A DNA stretch of 52,126 nucleotides, from assembly GCA_023475105.1 (NCBI GenBank), contig JAMCWJ010000008.1, positions 1 through 52,126 on the forward strand, read 5' to 3'. Position numbers and translations under genes: made by a program. The stretch comes from Nitrospirota bacterium (GTDB taxonomy: Bacteria > Nitrospirota > Thermodesulfovibrionia > Thermodesulfovibrionales > UBA9159). Shown here piece by piece: positions 6,593 through 17,338 of the stretch. Position 1 is the first letter of the stretch. Every line of letters starts with the position of its first letter. A model generated the notes under the pieces. That model searched no databases and was not told the origin of the DNA. It was given only the letters and a program-made list of their open reading frames with translations.

Positions 6593-7727
6593 GTACATCG
6601 GCGTGGATGAGCTCCACTATGGTCACCTCGGGGGGTGCGAGAAAGCGAATCGGCGGCCCCCATGTCCCGGAACCCCTGCTCACATACATGAGGGAACCGT
6701 TCGGGAGAGCCAGTCTTCCCGAAGTGATCGGATAGAGAAGCTCGGTGACAAGGGTGAAGGGGAAGATCTGTCCCTTATGGATATGTCCTGAAAGCTGGAG
6801 GTCGAAAAGCCCTGCAGCGCCTTTATCCACAAGAGGCCTGTGTTTGAGATAGAGGAGAAACTTCTCGCGTCCGAACCCTGAAAGCAGCTCTTTTTCCGAA
6901 ATGTCCTTTGCGAGGCCGAAGAACTTTCCTGCGGGGTCGTCGATGCCGACGACGGTGATACCGCCGGCAACGGTCGTCCCTTCGCCCCTGAGCATTCTGA
7001 ACCCTGCCTTTTCCGTGAAACAGAGGGAGTTCTCGAACCCTGCATAAAATTCATGATTTCCCGTAACCGCAAATTTTCCGTATCTCGGCCGGACCTCCTT
7101 CAGGAGATCTTCGAGCCCGTTCAGTTTGCAGACCTGCCCGTCCAGGAGATCCCCGGTAGAAACCAGGATGTCGGGCTCTTCGGCTTTCACTTTGGCGAGT
7201 ATCCTGTTCAGCCTCCCTTCCCTGACCATCAATCCGAGATGGACGTCTGAAATCTGGGCGATTTTCAACCTGCCGATTTCCGGAGGCAGTTTTGAGGTCC
7301 TGATGAGGATCCTCTCCGTGCGGATATCCCTTGCCTCAAAAAAGCCGTACATAGTGACGCAGAGAGAGAGGAAAAGAGGGATGAAAAAGGCATATCTCGA
7401 TGAAAATGCGGCGAGATCTCTTTGGAGTATGAGTTCTCCCAGATAGATTACGAGCCGGCAGAGATCTATGAAGACTGATGCCGAGAAGAATAAAAAGAGA
7501 AGCCCTCCCCACACAAAACCGATATGCGCCATGATTCGTGCAAAGAGCTCAAGGCCAACCTTTTCTGCATAATGTACTATGATCGGCGCAAGGATCATCA
7601 CAAGCATGAAAAGTATCAAGATAACGGAGATCGAAGGGCCAAAGGCAAGGGCGGCCTTCGCTTTCATGAACGTATAGAAGTGGATGCATCCGTACAGCAG
7701 AAAAAAGGCGAGCAGAAAAAGACTCAT
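6585..7727 (-). CDS. Membrane-anchored metallophosphoesterase (YkuE/YaeI-like)
   Basis: 380 aa. The first 135 residues hold about four hydrophobic segments. The calcineurin-like phosphoesterase domain follows with its metal-binding blocks in order: DVHLG, GDLLDG, GNHEFYAG and GHIHKGQ. A close relative in E. coli (YaeI) is a phosphodiesterase with activity on model substrates; the natural substrate here is unknown. It starts 10 nt after the cytochrome stop, so the two genes are probably one transcript. Its stop codon lies within the end of repeat copy A. Confidence 0.87.
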   Translation of the reverse strand: MSLFLLAFFLLYGCIHFYTFMKAKAALAFGPSISVILILFMLVMILAPIIVHYAEKVGLELFARIMAHIGFVWGGLLFLFFSASVFIDLCRLVIYLGELILQRDLAAFSSRYAFFIPLFLSLCVTMYGFFEARDIRTERILIRTSKLPPEIGRLKIAQISDVHLGLMVREGRLNRILAKVKAEEPDILVSTGDLLDGQVCKLNGLEDLLKEVRPRYGKFAVTGNHEFYAGFENSLCFTEKAGFRMLRGEGTTVAGGITVVGIDDPAGKFFGLAKDISEKELLSGFGREKFLLYLKHRPLVDKGAAGLFDLQLSGHIHKGQIFPFTLVTELLYPITSGRLALPNGSLMYVSRGSGTWGPPIRFLAPPEVTIVELIHADVPG

Positions 7728-7737
7728 CGGGGCGTCC

Positions 7738-8160
7738 CTATTTTCTGAATATGGCGTGGCACCTGACGCATGCGTCGAGGAGCCTGTGCGTCTCTCTCCG
7801 GACGGCCGGCACCTTTTTCTTGGCCGCGGCCCTTACAAGGGCTCGGACGTCTTTATGGAATTTATCGTCGAGTCTCGCAAATTCCCTGAACCGTTTCTGG
7901 TTCCTGGGAAGGACAATCGGCGTGCCCTCTTTTTCCGCGCGTTTGAGGCGTTCCCGTATCCTGTTCACGTCTTCGTAAGCCCCGGCGATCCTTTCAGGTT
8001 CATTCAGCACCACGGCGTCGAGTGTCGTCTTGAAAGCCTTGTCGAGGGCCGCCATCTCCTGTCTGATCAGGTTCTGAGGCTCAGGTTTTTCCTCTGCACC
8101 GGCCGCGGACAGCAAGACGAGGACGCACGATACGGAAAAGCAAAACAGTTTCGATCTCAT
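7738..8160 (-). CDS. Exported monohaem cytochrome c'-like protein
   Basis: About 140 aa. The N-terminus is a signal peptide (basic residues, then FCFSVSCVLVLLSAAGAEE). The mature part is a helical bundle-like sequence ending in CVRCHAIFRK, a CxxCH haem site close to the C-terminus as in cytochromes c' and c556. It should be periplasmic and bind or transfer electrons or small ligands. The ATG at 8160 is preferred; a GTG one codon upstream is equally close to AGGAGGG. The partner gene is the phosphoesterase downstream. Confidence 0.78.
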   Translation of the reverse strand: MRSKLFCFSVSCVLVLLSAAGAEEKPEPQNLIRQEMAALDKAFKTTLDAVVLNEPERIAGAYEDVNRIRERLKRAEKEGTPIVLPRNQKRFREFARLDDKFHKDVRALVRAAAKKKVPAVRRETHRLLDACVRCHAIFRK

Positions 8161-8291
8161 CACGGATGTTCCCTCCTGATCATTGTCTCCGGCCCGCAGA
8201 AGCAGAATAGGGCATACAGTCCATTATATCATGGAAGGCGAGGGTGTTCTTCGTCCGCAGGCTGAACCGCTCCAATTGTATTCATGAGTTT

Positions 8292-8557
8292 CCTTTGTTT
8301 CAGAAGAGGTATCCGTTTCCCGGCAAGACAATAGCCCTTTTTCGGTTCTACCGGCGACTATACCGCTCATCCCTATGATTCATAAACTTTGGACATGCAG
8401 ATAGGCAGCAGGCGGGACAGAGACTCCGGGCGGTTTTTTTTTGCCGATAGTCCTTCAGTATGTTTAGGGAAAATAAGGAGGCAAAAGCCTCGGAGCGGAG
8501 CGAGAATGAGCACGGCGACTCTGTCCCGCCGAGGACTCATAGATAAGCGGGTTAGGT
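8292..8557 (+). repeat. Long foldback repeat, copy B
   Basis: It follows the same order of blocks as copy A: CAGAAGAGGTATCCG, CGGCAAGACAATAGCCCTTT, TATGATTCATAAACTTTGGA, GGCAGCAGGCGGGACAGAGA, GAGGCAAAAGCCTCGGAGCG, GACTCTGTCCCGCC, then ATAAGCGGGTTAGG. It sits in the gap between the comF stop and the cytochrome start and slightly overlaps the comF 3' end. No open frame of note. Confidence 0.8.
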
Positions 8558-9277
8558 GAGGGGGGAACGGGCGAGAGTCACGACGGTCACTTCACCTGCG
8601 CCCGCCTTGATGAGCGTTTTCGCACATTCCCTAACCGTGGCTCCCGTGGTCATTACATCGTCCAGGAGAACCAACCGCTGTTTGTGGAGCTTTCCCCGCA
8701 CCGCGAAGGAATCCCTGAGATTGGCGGCCCTTTCCCTTGCATTCAATCCGATCTGGGGAGGTGTCTCTCTTTTCTTGATGAGGAGATCCATCATGACCGG
8801 GACCCCTGCGGCCCTTGAAAGGACCCGCGACAACAAAAGGGTCTGATTGAACCCGCGTTCTCTCAGGGTCCTGCCCGAGACCGGCACAGGCACGATCCCC
8901 GCTGCCGCAGGAGGGGTCAGCTCTGTCAGAAAGGCCCCGAGGGGCCTTGCAAGTCTCCTCACGCCGGAGAACTTCAGAAGGTGGATCGCCTCGGAAAGGG
9001 CGCCCGCATAGAGCCCGAAATTCAGGACACCGGTAAAGGGAGGAGGGCGCTGAAGACATTCGCCGCACTCTGCGGCATATTCCGAAACGAGAGGAGCCGC
9101 GCATCTTGCACAAGACGGTCCCTCATACTTCGTGATCGATTCCCAGCAGACCCTGCAGAGGGGAGCATGGCGAAGCGTGTCGGAGGGGTTATTGCATACG
9201 GGGCATGCGGAAGGATAAAGCAGGGAAAGAAGGGCGGCTCCTAGAGAACGATCCGCGTGTCGAGAGCTTCGCCGCAT
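8552..9277 (-). CDS. comF: ComF family phosphoribosyltransferase-like protein
   Basis: 241 aa. The N-terminus has four CxxC pairs (CPVC, CRVCW, CARC, CGEC) forming a zinc module. The C-terminal half is a type I phosphoribosyltransferase fold with the PRPP loop VLLDDVMTTGATV and the GFNQTLLLSR block typical of ComF. ComF-type proteins are linked to DNA uptake in competent bacteria, but they also occur where competence is unknown. It overlaps the pilZ gene by 37 bp and is the last gene of the aminotransferase-serA-purA-pilZ-comF series. Confidence 0.9.
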   Translation of the reverse strand: MRRSSRHADRSLGAALLSLLYPSACPVCNNPSDTLRHAPLCRVCWESITKYEGPSCARCAAPLVSEYAAECGECLQRPPPFTGVLNFGLYAGALSEAIHLLKFSGVRRLARPLGAFLTELTPPAAAGIVPVPVSGRTLRERGFNQTLLLSRVLSRAAGVPVMMDLLIKKRETPPQIGLNARERAANLRDSFAVRGKLHKQRLVLLDDVMTTGATVRECAKTLIKAGAGEVTVVTLARSPLT

Positions 9278-9762
9278 TTACCACACTTCGGTCCGAAGGG
9301 AAGCTTCACCCTCGGTACGCGGTTTTTTGCCTTGCAGCTGTGGCAGGCAATTATTATGGATTCAGGGGAAGTCTCTCCGTGTGTGCGATCGGTCCCAGGG
9401 GGACCTTTGCCGTCTGCGTCGTGGGACGGAGCTGCTTTTTCCTGGGCGGCGTCCGCATCGAACTGCCGCAGGAAATCAAGATAGCTCTGATCCTTCTCGA
9501 TAAGTTCTATTCCCATGCCGTTCTTGACAATCGAAAGGGGGGTCTTGATCGTTCTTCTCACAACGCCCCTGAGACGCGACCTTTTGCCGTCGGGGAGATA
9601 GATCTCTATATCTATCTGGGTTCCGGGTGTGAGGCCGTGCTGAGTCCTTATGAAGAGCCCCCCCCCGGAGAGATCGCTCGAGATGCCGGTAAACTTGGAA
9701 TCTCCCGCGGCGAAGGTGAGCTCAAGTCTTTTCGTGTGTCTGCTTGCGACTCTTTTTCTCAC
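9241..9762 (-). CDS. PilZ-domain protein with C-terminal zinc ribbon
   Basis: 173 aa from a GTG that directly follows the purA stop. The N-terminus shows an arginine-rich start (RKRVASRHTKR) and the SSDLSGGGLFIRT stretch, the two parts of a PilZ c-di-GMP site (RxxxR and D/NxSxxG). A Pro/Gly/Asp-rich linker leads to CHSCKAKNRVPRVKLPFG and CGKC, a four-cysteine ribbon of the MJ0042 type. This is probably a c-di-GMP receptor. The diguanylate cyclase at 24761-25717 could supply the signal. Confidence 0.8.
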   Translation of the reverse strand: MRKRVASRHTKRLELTFAAGDSKFTGISSDLSGGGLFIRTQHGLTPGTQIDIEIYLPDGKRSRLRGVVRRTIKTPLSIVKNGMGIELIEKDQSYLDFLRQFDADAAQEKAAPSHDADGKGPPGTDRTHGETSPESIIIACHSCKAKNRVPRVKLPFGPKCGKCGEALDTRIVL

Positions 9763-11064
<1,302 letters not shown>

Positions 11065-11143
11065 TTACCCATGCGCCTGGAAGCCGCGACGCGTGGCGCA
11101 CGGCCGCCCCCCCTGGCACATACAAGATCGCGCAGTTTTTAAG

Positions 11144-12721
11144 TTAAAGATTGACCACCCGTACAGACAGGATATTAGGAATCTTCCTGATATCTTCCAG
11201 TTGTGTCTGGGAAACGGGAGCATCTATGCTCACCACCGATATCGCCATCCCCCCCGCCGATTCTCTTCCGAAGTGCATCCGTGCGATATTAATGCGGTTC
11301 TTCCCGAGATAGGACCCTATATTGCCGATTACACCGGGACGATCGTTATTATACATGAAGAGCATGTTCCCTTCCGGGACGATCTCTACCGGGAAGTCGT
11401 TTATCCTGACTATCCTCGGGTCCGTCTTTCCGAGGAGGGTGCCGCCGACCGTGTTTTCCTTCCCGTCTACTTTGACGCGGAGGACGAGCATGCTCTGATA
11501 GTCTCCTCCGTCGGGGCTCTTCATCTCTTTTACGGCGATGCCCCGTTCTTTGGCGATGATCGGGGCATTCACAAAATTGACTGTCTCTTCGAGAATGGTC
11601 GCGAGAAAGCCCTTCAGGAGGGCGATGTTCACCGGCGCCGTGTTGAGCGCAGCTGCCTCTCCTCTGTACTCAATCGTGATCTCAGTGACAGCGCCCTCGA
11701 AGACCTGGGACGCAAAACTCCCGAGCCTCTCCGCGAGGGTGAGGTAGGGTTTCAGCTTCAAGATCTGGTCTGCGGGCACGGAGGGGAAGTTCACCGCATT
11801 CCGGATGACGCCGTTCACGAGATAATCGACCACCTGCTCGGCGATCGCGACCGCCACATTCTCCTGGGCTTCCTCTGTCGCGGCCCCAAGATGAGGAGTG
11901 CATATCACGTTGTCGAGGGAGAGAAGGGGGTTGTCGACAGGGGGCTCTTTTTCGAATACATCGATGGCGGCGCCCGCAACCTTGCCGCTCTTGAGGGCCT
12001 CGTAGAGGTCCGTCTCGTTGACGATGCCGCCTCTCGCGCAGTTGATGATTCTCACCCCGTCCTTCATCTCCTGAATGGTCTGTCTGTTGACGAGATTACG
12101 TGTTTCCGTGGTAATGGGCGTATGGAATGTGATGAAATCGGAACGCCTGAAGAGGTCGGGCAGATCCACCTTCTCTATTCCCATCTCCTTCGCGTTCTCA
12201 TCGCTCAGGTACGGGTCATACCCGATGACATTCATCCCCAGGGCGAGGACCCTCGTCGCAACCTGCTTGCCGATGTTGCCGATGCCGACGATCCCGATCG
12301 TTTTAAGGTAAAGTTCGACGCCCATAAAGCGTTTCTTTTCCCATTTGAAGGCCTTCATGGACGCGGTCGCCTGAGGGATCTGCCTCGCGAGGGCGAACAT
12401 GAGCGCTATAGTGTGCTCCGCGGTCGTGATCGTATTTCCGCCGGGTGTGTTCATCACCACGATCCCCTTTTTCGTCGCCGCAGCCTTATCCACATTATCG
12501 AGCCCCGAGCCTGCCCTTCCTATCACCCGCAGGTTGGCTGCCGCGCCGATTATGTCGCTGGTGACCTTGGTGGCGCTTCTGATGACAAGTCCGTGATACT
12601 CGCCTATGCATGTCTTCAGTTCCTCAGGTTTCATCCCGGTCCTGACGTCGACTTCAAGGCTCGCCCCCTTGAGAATCTCTATCCCCCGAGGGGACAAACT
12701 GTCGCTTATAAGAACCTTCAT
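11144..12721 (-). CDS. serA: D-3-phosphoglycerate dehydrogenase (long form)
   Basis: 525 aa, the long SerA type. Substrate-binding domain, then the Rossmann segment GIVGIGNIGKQVA, the RGGIVNE arginine block, the HLGAATEEAQ catalytic histidine region, an allosteric substrate-binding domain and a C-terminal ACT domain (MLFMYNNDRPGVIGNIGSYL) that normally senses serine. It is the first committed step of serine synthesis from 3-phosphoglycerate. GGGAGGAC precedes the ATG. The gene starts 13 nt after the aminotransferase stop. Confidence 0.96.
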   Translation of the reverse strand: MKVLISDSLSPRGIEILKGASLEVDVRTGMKPEELKTCIGEYHGLVIRSATKVTSDIIGAAANLRVIGRAGSGLDNVDKAAATKKGIVVMNTPGGNTITTAEHTIALMFALARQIPQATASMKAFKWEKKRFMGVELYLKTIGIVGIGNIGKQVATRVLALGMNVIGYDPYLSDENAKEMGIEKVDLPDLFRRSDFITFHTPITTETRNLVNRQTIQEMKDGVRIINCARGGIVNETDLYEALKSGKVAGAAIDVFEKEPPVDNPLLSLDNVICTPHLGAATEEAQENVAVAIAEQVVDYLVNGVIRNAVNFPSVPADQILKLKPYLTLAERLGSFASQVFEGAVTEITIEYRGEAAALNTAPVNIALLKGFLATILEETVNFVNAPIIAKERGIAVKEMKSPDGGDYQSMLVLRVKVDGKENTVGGTLLGKTDPRIVRINDFPVEIVPEGNMLFMYNNDRPGVIGNIGSYLGKNRINIARMHFGRESAGGMAISVVSIDAPVSQTQLEDIRKIPNILSVRVVNL

Positions 12722-12734
12722 CAGTCCTCCCGGG

Positions 12735-13874
12735 TTATTCCATCAATAATTCTTCGGCAACCGAAACGCCTGAGCCGAGCTTCACAGGATGCCCCATCGA
12801 TTTCAATACCATCTCGACACCCGCGACCACAGTGATGATATCGAAGGTGTCGGCGTATCCCAAGTGCGCTATCCTGAATATTTTTCCCTTCGCGCGGCCC
12901 TGACCCCCCGCAGCGGTGATCCCGTATTTTTCCCTCAGATTCTTATAGATCTCCTGGCCGTCGAGCCCGGCAGGCGACTCTATGGCGGTCACGGCATTAC
13001 TGGGGGATTCTTTCGAAAAGAGTTCGAGATTAAGGGCCTTGATAGCCTCCCTTGTAGCATTCGCAAGTCTTCTGTGGCGCTCGAAGGCGTTTTCGAGGCC
13101 CTCTCTCTGGAGGAGTTTCAGACATTCATTCAGCCCGATGATCAGTGTTACGGGAGAGGTAAAATTCGTCTGGTTCTTGGCAAGGGACTCCCGTTCTTTC
13201 TTGAAATTGAAGTAGAACCTCGGACATTTGGCGCTTTCGGCGAAGGTCCAGGCCTTCTCACTTATGCCGACAAAGGCGAGCCCCGGCGGAAGCATGAGCC
13301 CCTTCTGCGAGCCGCCGATCAGCACATCGATACCCCATGCATCCATTTTGAGATCATGTGCGACAAGGGCCGAAATCGCATCGACGACGAGGAGGGTGCC
13401 GCTGAAGTTCTTCACGACCGAAGCGATCGCCTCTATATCATGGTAGACACCGGTGGACGTCTCCGAGGCCTGCACGAACACGCCCTTTATCGAGGGATCG
13501 TGCCTCAGGGCCTGCTCTATTTCTTCCGGCCTTACCGTATATCCCCAGTCTTTCTTTATCTCTTGCAAGCTGAGTCCGTAAGCGTTGCAGATCTTGGTCC
13601 ACCTCTCGCCGAAGTTCCCCGCATTGATGACGAGCGCCTTGTCCCCGGGGCTGAAGAAGTTATTCACGGACCCCACCATGCCCCCTGTTCCGGTAGCGCA
13701 GAGGATGAGCACATCGTTTTTTGTTTGGTAAAGCCACTGCAGGCCCTTCTTTGCCGCGCCGAGCACGGGAAGGAAATCAGGGGACCGGTGGTGGATGACC
13801 GGCATGGCCATCGCAAGCAGGGCCTCGGAGGGCACCGGAGTGGGTCCTGGAGCGACCAGATATCGTTTCAACAT
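12735..13874 (-). CDS. Class V aminotransferase (alanine/serine-glyoxylate type), probable serine-pathway enzyme
   Basis: 379 aa. The opening KRYLVAPGPTPVPSEAL and HHRSPDF, the GGMVGSVNN turn and the PLP lysine in GGSQKGLMLPPG place it in the alanine-glyoxylate/serine-pyruvate group of fold-type I enzymes. No separate serC is seen, and linkage to serA suggests it may supply phosphoserine aminotransferase activity (inference). GGAGGAGG lies 6 nt before the ATG. Confidence 0.88.
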   Translation of the reverse strand: MLKRYLVAPGPTPVPSEALLAMAMPVIHHRSPDFLPVLGAAKKGLQWLYQTKNDVLILCATGTGGMVGSVNNFFSPGDKALVINAGNFGERWTKICNAYGLSLQEIKKDWGYTVRPEEIEQALRHDPSIKGVFVQASETSTGVYHDIEAIASVVKNFSGTLLVVDAISALVAHDLKMDAWGIDVLIGGSQKGLMLPPGLAFVGISEKAWTFAESAKCPRFYFNFKKERESLAKNQTNFTSPVTLIIGLNECLKLLQREGLENAFERHRRLANATREAIKALNLELFSKESPSNAVTAIESPAGLDGQEIYKNLREKYGITAAGGQGRAKGKIFRIAHLGYADTFDIITVVAGVEMVLKSMGHPVKLGSGVSVAEELLME

Positions 13875-13981
13875 CGAAAAACCTCCTCCATCGTCAGGTA
13901 GTATGTTGCAGGCAGCGCAGCGAATCGGCCTGAAGAGTTTTTCTCCGGCGCACAGTACGCATTACCTTTTTACAGTTGTTT

Positions 13982-14011
13982 AGCATATCTTATGAGACAC
14001 TCTTTGGTCAA
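13982..14011 (-). promoter_or_regulatory. Promoter of the aminotransferase-serA-purA operon
   Basis: Minus strand: TTGACC (14006-14011), an 18-nt spacer and TATGCT (13982-13987). It leaves a leader of about 100 nt before the ATG at 13874. It lies back to back with the HtrA promoter, the two -35 boxes being only 6 nt apart. Confidence 0.5.
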
Positions 14012-14017
14012 GATTGC

Positions 14018-14047
14018 TTTACAACATTATGGGGGGATTAGTATAAT
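14018..14047 (+). promoter_or_regulatory. Promoter of the HtrA gene, probably leaderless
   Basis: TTTACA (14018-14023), an 18-nt spacer and a perfect TATAAT (14042-14047). The start ATG is at 14054, exactly where transcription should begin, and no Shine-Dalgarno exists between them. Confidence 0.65.
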
Positions 14048-14053
14048 TAATGA

Positions 14054-15520
14054 ATGAAGAAAAAGTTTTTTGCGGGAGTAAGTATCCTTCTGGTGGGCTT
14101 TCTCCTGGGCGGGATTTCGTATTATCTCATCGGAAAGGTCCTCTCTCCTTCCTCCGTCAGAACACCGTTTATCCCCCCGCGGGTGCCGAGCCAGATAATC
14201 GAGTCGAGCAAGGCCTTTTCGGAGATAGTGCATTCCGTTTCCCCCGCAGTCGTTAACATATCGAGCACAAAGGTCGTCCAGAGGGAGCCGTCGCCCTTTA
14301 CGGAGGACCCTTTTTTTGACCTTTTCAGGTCCTTTCGCGATTTCGGTATTCCGAAGAAGTGGAAGGAGCAGAGTCTCGGCTCCGGTGTGATCGTCTCGAG
14401 CGACGGGTACATCGTCACCAACAATCACGTCGTCGAAAAGTCCGAAGATATCAGGGTGATTCTTTATGACAAGAGGAGTTTCCGGGGCAAGGTTGTCGGA
14501 GCGGACCCCAAGACCGATATAGCCGTGGTGAAGATCTCTGCCGACGGACTTCCTACTGCGCCCTGGGGCGATTCCGACAAGCTGCAGGTGGGGGAATTCG
14601 TTCTCGCCATAGGGAACCCCTACGGGCTGAGCCACACCGTCACTATGGGGATTATCAGCGCCGTAGGGCGTGCGAATGTCGGGATCGCGGATTACGAAGA
14701 TTTCATACAGACCGACGCGGCCATTAATCCGGGCAACTCGGGCGGACCCCTCGTGAACATACGGGGGGAGCTTGTCGGGATCAACACCGCGATTTTTTCC
14801 CGGAGCGGCGGATACCAGGGAATAGGCTTTGCGGTGCCGAGCAATATGGCCAGGCTTGTCATGGACCAGCTCATGAAGCAAGGCAAGATCGTTCGGGGCT
14901 GGCTCGGGGTGACGATCCAGGATATCACGCCGGACCTCGCCCAGAAATTCGGCCTCAGGGATTCGAAGGGGGCTCTGGTGGGGGACGTATCGAAGGGCAG
15001 TCCCGCGGAAAAGAGCGGAGTGATGAGGGGTGATGTGCTTCTCGAATTCGACGGAAAGGAAGTCACGAGCGTCGGAAGCCTGCGGAATATTGTCGCAAAG
15101 AGCAAGGTCGGGTCCCGGGTGAAGCTGAAAATCTTGAGGAACGGCAAGACGCTCGAAGTGACCGCTGTGATCGCGGAACTGCCGAAGGAGGAGTCCGGGG
15201 CCCCTTCAGAGCTTGCTCCCGAGGACATACAGAAGAACGCCTTCTCAGGTATTTCCGTCATGGACCTTACGAGGGACATCGCCAGGCAGCTCGGTCTCGG
15301 GAATGAAAAAGGGGTCGTGGTCGTAAGAGTGGAGGCGGGGTCTACCGCTGACGACGCCGGCCTCAAGAAAGGTGACGTCATTCAGGAAATAGACAGGAAA
15401 AAAGTGACGGGAATCAGTGATTTCAATACCATCACTTTATCGATCCACCCCGGCGACACAACCCTTCTGTTTATCGACAGGGGTGGGAGGAAATTTTACG
15501 TCACGATAAAGGGTAGCTGA
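14054..15520 (+). CDS. HtrA/DegP-type periplasmic serine protease
   Basis: 488 aa. An N-terminal signal/anchor (KKKFFAGVSILLVGFLLGGI) targets it to the periplasm. The trypsin-like domain has the triad His125 (TNNHVV), Asp155 (KTDIAVV) and Ser229 (GNSGGPL). Two PDZ domains follow, at about 275-365 and 400-488. It is a protein-quality-control protease and chaperone of the cell envelope. The Q-linker and two PDZ domains match DegP/DegQ/MucD. It is expressed divergently from the serA operon. Confidence 0.95.
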   Translation: MKKKFFAGVSILLVGFLLGGISYYLIGKVLSPSSVRTPFIPPRVPSQIIESSKAFSEIVHSVSPAVVNISSTKVVQREPSPFTEDPFFDLFRSFRDFGIPKKWKEQSLGSGVIVSSDGYIVTNNHVVEKSEDIRVILYDKRSFRGKVVGADPKTDIAVVKISADGLPTAPWGDSDKLQVGEFVLAIGNPYGLSHTVTMGIISAVGRANVGIADYEDFIQTDAAINPGNSGGPLVNIRGELVGINTAIFSRSGGYQGIGFAVPSNMARLVMDQLMKQGKIVRGWLGVTIQDITPDLAQKFGLRDSKGALVGDVSKGSPAEKSGVMRGDVLLEFDGKEVTSVGSLRNIVAKSKVGSRVKLKILRNGKTLEVTAVIAELPKEESGAPSELAPEDIQKNAFSGISVMDLTRDIARQLGLGNEKGVVVVRVEAGSTADDAGLKKGDVIQEIDRKKVTGISDFNTITLSIHPGDTTLLFIDRGGRKFYVTIKGS

Positions 15521-15618
15521 AGAACGGACTCAACTGGTTCGAACGGCAGACAGCTGGTTTGTATGATTTCGGAGCTGTTGGTCCTGCCGTCTACAGAGAA
15601 AGGAAAGGAGGTGAAATC

Positions 15619-16620
15619 ATGTTATCGATCATAAGGTTAGCAGTGTTTCTGATATTCGTATTGTCCGGATATTTTCTTGGTCTCAGATATAATGCACTTA
15701 TCGAAGGGACGGCCTTTGGCGCTGTCTGCGGAATACTCGCGCTCCTTATTGAGCGGCTGCTCAAGAAGGTCAACCTCGGGAGAATCATCGGGGGACTCGC
15801 AGGGCTCGTCACCGGTATCGTGTTCGCAAATCTGCTTCTTCTGCCGTTGAGAAGGGCGGTTCCCGATATATCCGTAGCGTCTTTTGTCTTGAATGCATTG
15901 CTCGGGTACGTGGGACTCCTGATAGGATTGAGGAGAGGGGAAAACCTCACCCTTCCTGGTTTGTTCAGGATTTTTAAGGGACAGGAGACGGAGGAGCATG
16001 TAAAGATACTCGACACGAGCGTCATCATCGACGGCAGGATAGCCGACGTGTGCGAGGCAGGTTTTCTTGACGGCGTTTTCCTGGTGCCGCAGTTCATCCT
16101 GCAGGAACTTCAGCATATCGCGGACTCTCCGGACCCCCTGAAAAGGGCGAGGGGGAGGCGCGGACTCGACATCCTTCACAGGATACAGAAGATGGCGCAC
16201 ATCAATGTGAGGATAACCGATGAAGATTTCCCGAAGATCAAGGAGGTCGACTCGAAACTTGTCGCCCTTGCGCGGGTCCATGACGCAAAGGTGATCACGA
16301 ACGATTTCAACCTCAATAAGGTGGCTGAACTTCAGGGGGTTACCGTATTGAACATCAATGAGCTTGCGAACGCGCTGAAGCCCGTCGTCCTTCCGGGAGA
16401 GACCTTGAAGGTCTTCGTCATCAAGGAGGGGAAAGAGTACAACCAGGGCGTCGCCTACCTGGATGACGGTACGATGGTCGTCGTCGAGAACGGCAGAAGG
16501 TTGATCGGAAAGAATGCCGAGGTCGCGGTCACGAGTGTGCTCCAGACGACCGCCGGCAGGATGATATTCTCGAAGCCAAAAGAAGAATACGAGAGGGAAG
16601 AATTCAAGACCGTGAAATAG
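15619..16620 (+). CDS. Membrane PIN-TRAM domain protein (YacL-like)
   Basis: 333 aa. The ATG at 15619 has a perfect AAAGGAGGTG upstream, so longer readings are rejected. Residues 1-115 hold about four transmembrane segments. A PIN nuclease-type domain follows (ILDTSVIIDGRIADV with the first acidic residue, then VTNDFNL-type acidic region), and the C-terminus is a TRAM domain (GETLKVFVIKEG onward). The combination and the location just upstream of ispD-ispF match the YacL family. It is a putative RNase; its target is unknown. Confidence 0.9.
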   Translation: MLSIIRLAVFLIFVLSGYFLGLRYNALIEGTAFGAVCGILALLIERLLKKVNLGRIIGGLAGLVTGIVFANLLLLPLRRAVPDISVASFVLNALLGYVGLLIGLRRGENLTLPGLFRIFKGQETEEHVKILDTSVIIDGRIADVCEAGFLDGVFLVPQFILQELQHIADSPDPLKRARGRRGLDILHRIQKMAHINVRITDEDFPKIKEVDSKLVALARVHDAKVITNDFNLNKVAELQGVTVLNINELANALKPVVLPGETLKVFVIKEGKEYNQGVAYLDDGTMVVVENGRRLIGKNAEVAVTSVLQTTAGRMIFSKPKEEYEREEFKTVK

Positions 16621-16636
16621 TGCCGGGCATGCTGCC

Positions 16637-17338
16637 ATGAAAGAGACGATCATCGCCATTGTGCCGGCGGCCGGTCTCGGAACGCGGTTCGGTCCCGGCA
16701 CGAACAAGCCGTTCCATCCTATCCTGGGCAAGCCCCTCATCGTCTGGGCCCTCCGGATTTTCGAAGCAATGGACGAGGTCAGCGAGGTGATCCCTGTGCT
16801 CAAGGAGTCTGATAGGGAAAAGGGGATCAGAATTTTTGAAGAATACGGCCTCGCGAAGGTCAAACTGATCGCGCCCGGCGGGAAGGAACGGCAGGACTCG
16901 GTTCATCACGGACTCGAGCTGCTGAGGGGAAGAGCGGACATGGTGCTTATCCATGACGGAGCGAGGCCCCTCGTCGATGGCGCACTCGTGAGGAGAACGA
17001 TACGGGGTATCGAGGACAGCGACGGAGTTATCACCGGAGTGCCGGTGAAAGATACGATAAAGGAAGTACGGGACGGCGTTGTGGCAAGGACATTGAGGCG
17101 GGAGATCCTATGGTCCGTTCAGACCCCGCAGGTTTTTCGCTATGAGTCGATCATGAACGCATACGGAAGAGCGATCAGGGAGCGGTTTTATTCTACCGAC
17201 GACGCTGCACTCGTCGAAGGAGCGGGGGGGCGTGTGAAGGTCGTGATGGGGTCCTATGGCAATATCAAGGTCACGACGCCGGAGGATATAGCGGTTGCGG
17301 AAGCGCTGCTGCGAGCAAGACCGGAGGGCGAAGCGTGA
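16637..17338 (+). CDS. ispD: 2-C-methyl-D-erythritol 4-phosphate cytidylyltransferase
   Basis: 233 aa. The N-terminal VPAAGLGTRFG nucleotide-binding loop, GKPLIVWAL, the VLIHDGARPLV block and STDDAALVE are IspD hallmarks. It transfers CMP to MEP in the non-mevalonate isoprenoid pathway. Its stop overlaps the start of ispF by four bases, so both are translated from one message. Confidence 0.95.
   Translation: MKETIIAIVPAAGLGTRFGPGTNKPFHPILGKPLIVWALRIFEAMDEVSEVIPVLKESDREKGIRIFEEYGLAKVKLIAPGGKERQDSVHHGLELLRGRADMVLIHDGARPLVDGALVRRTIRGIEDSDGVITGVPVKDTIKEVRDGVVARTLRREILWSVQTPQVFRYESIMNAYGRAIRERFYSTDDAALVEGAGGRVKVVMGSYGNIKVTTPEDIAVAEALLRARPEGEA

Noticed and set aside
12486..12494. Perfect DnaA box TTATCCACA (another at 6823-6831)
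   Set aside because: Each is single and lies inside a coding sequence. No cluster of boxes or AT-rich unwinding region is nearby, so there is no evidence for an origin here despite the parS-like site.
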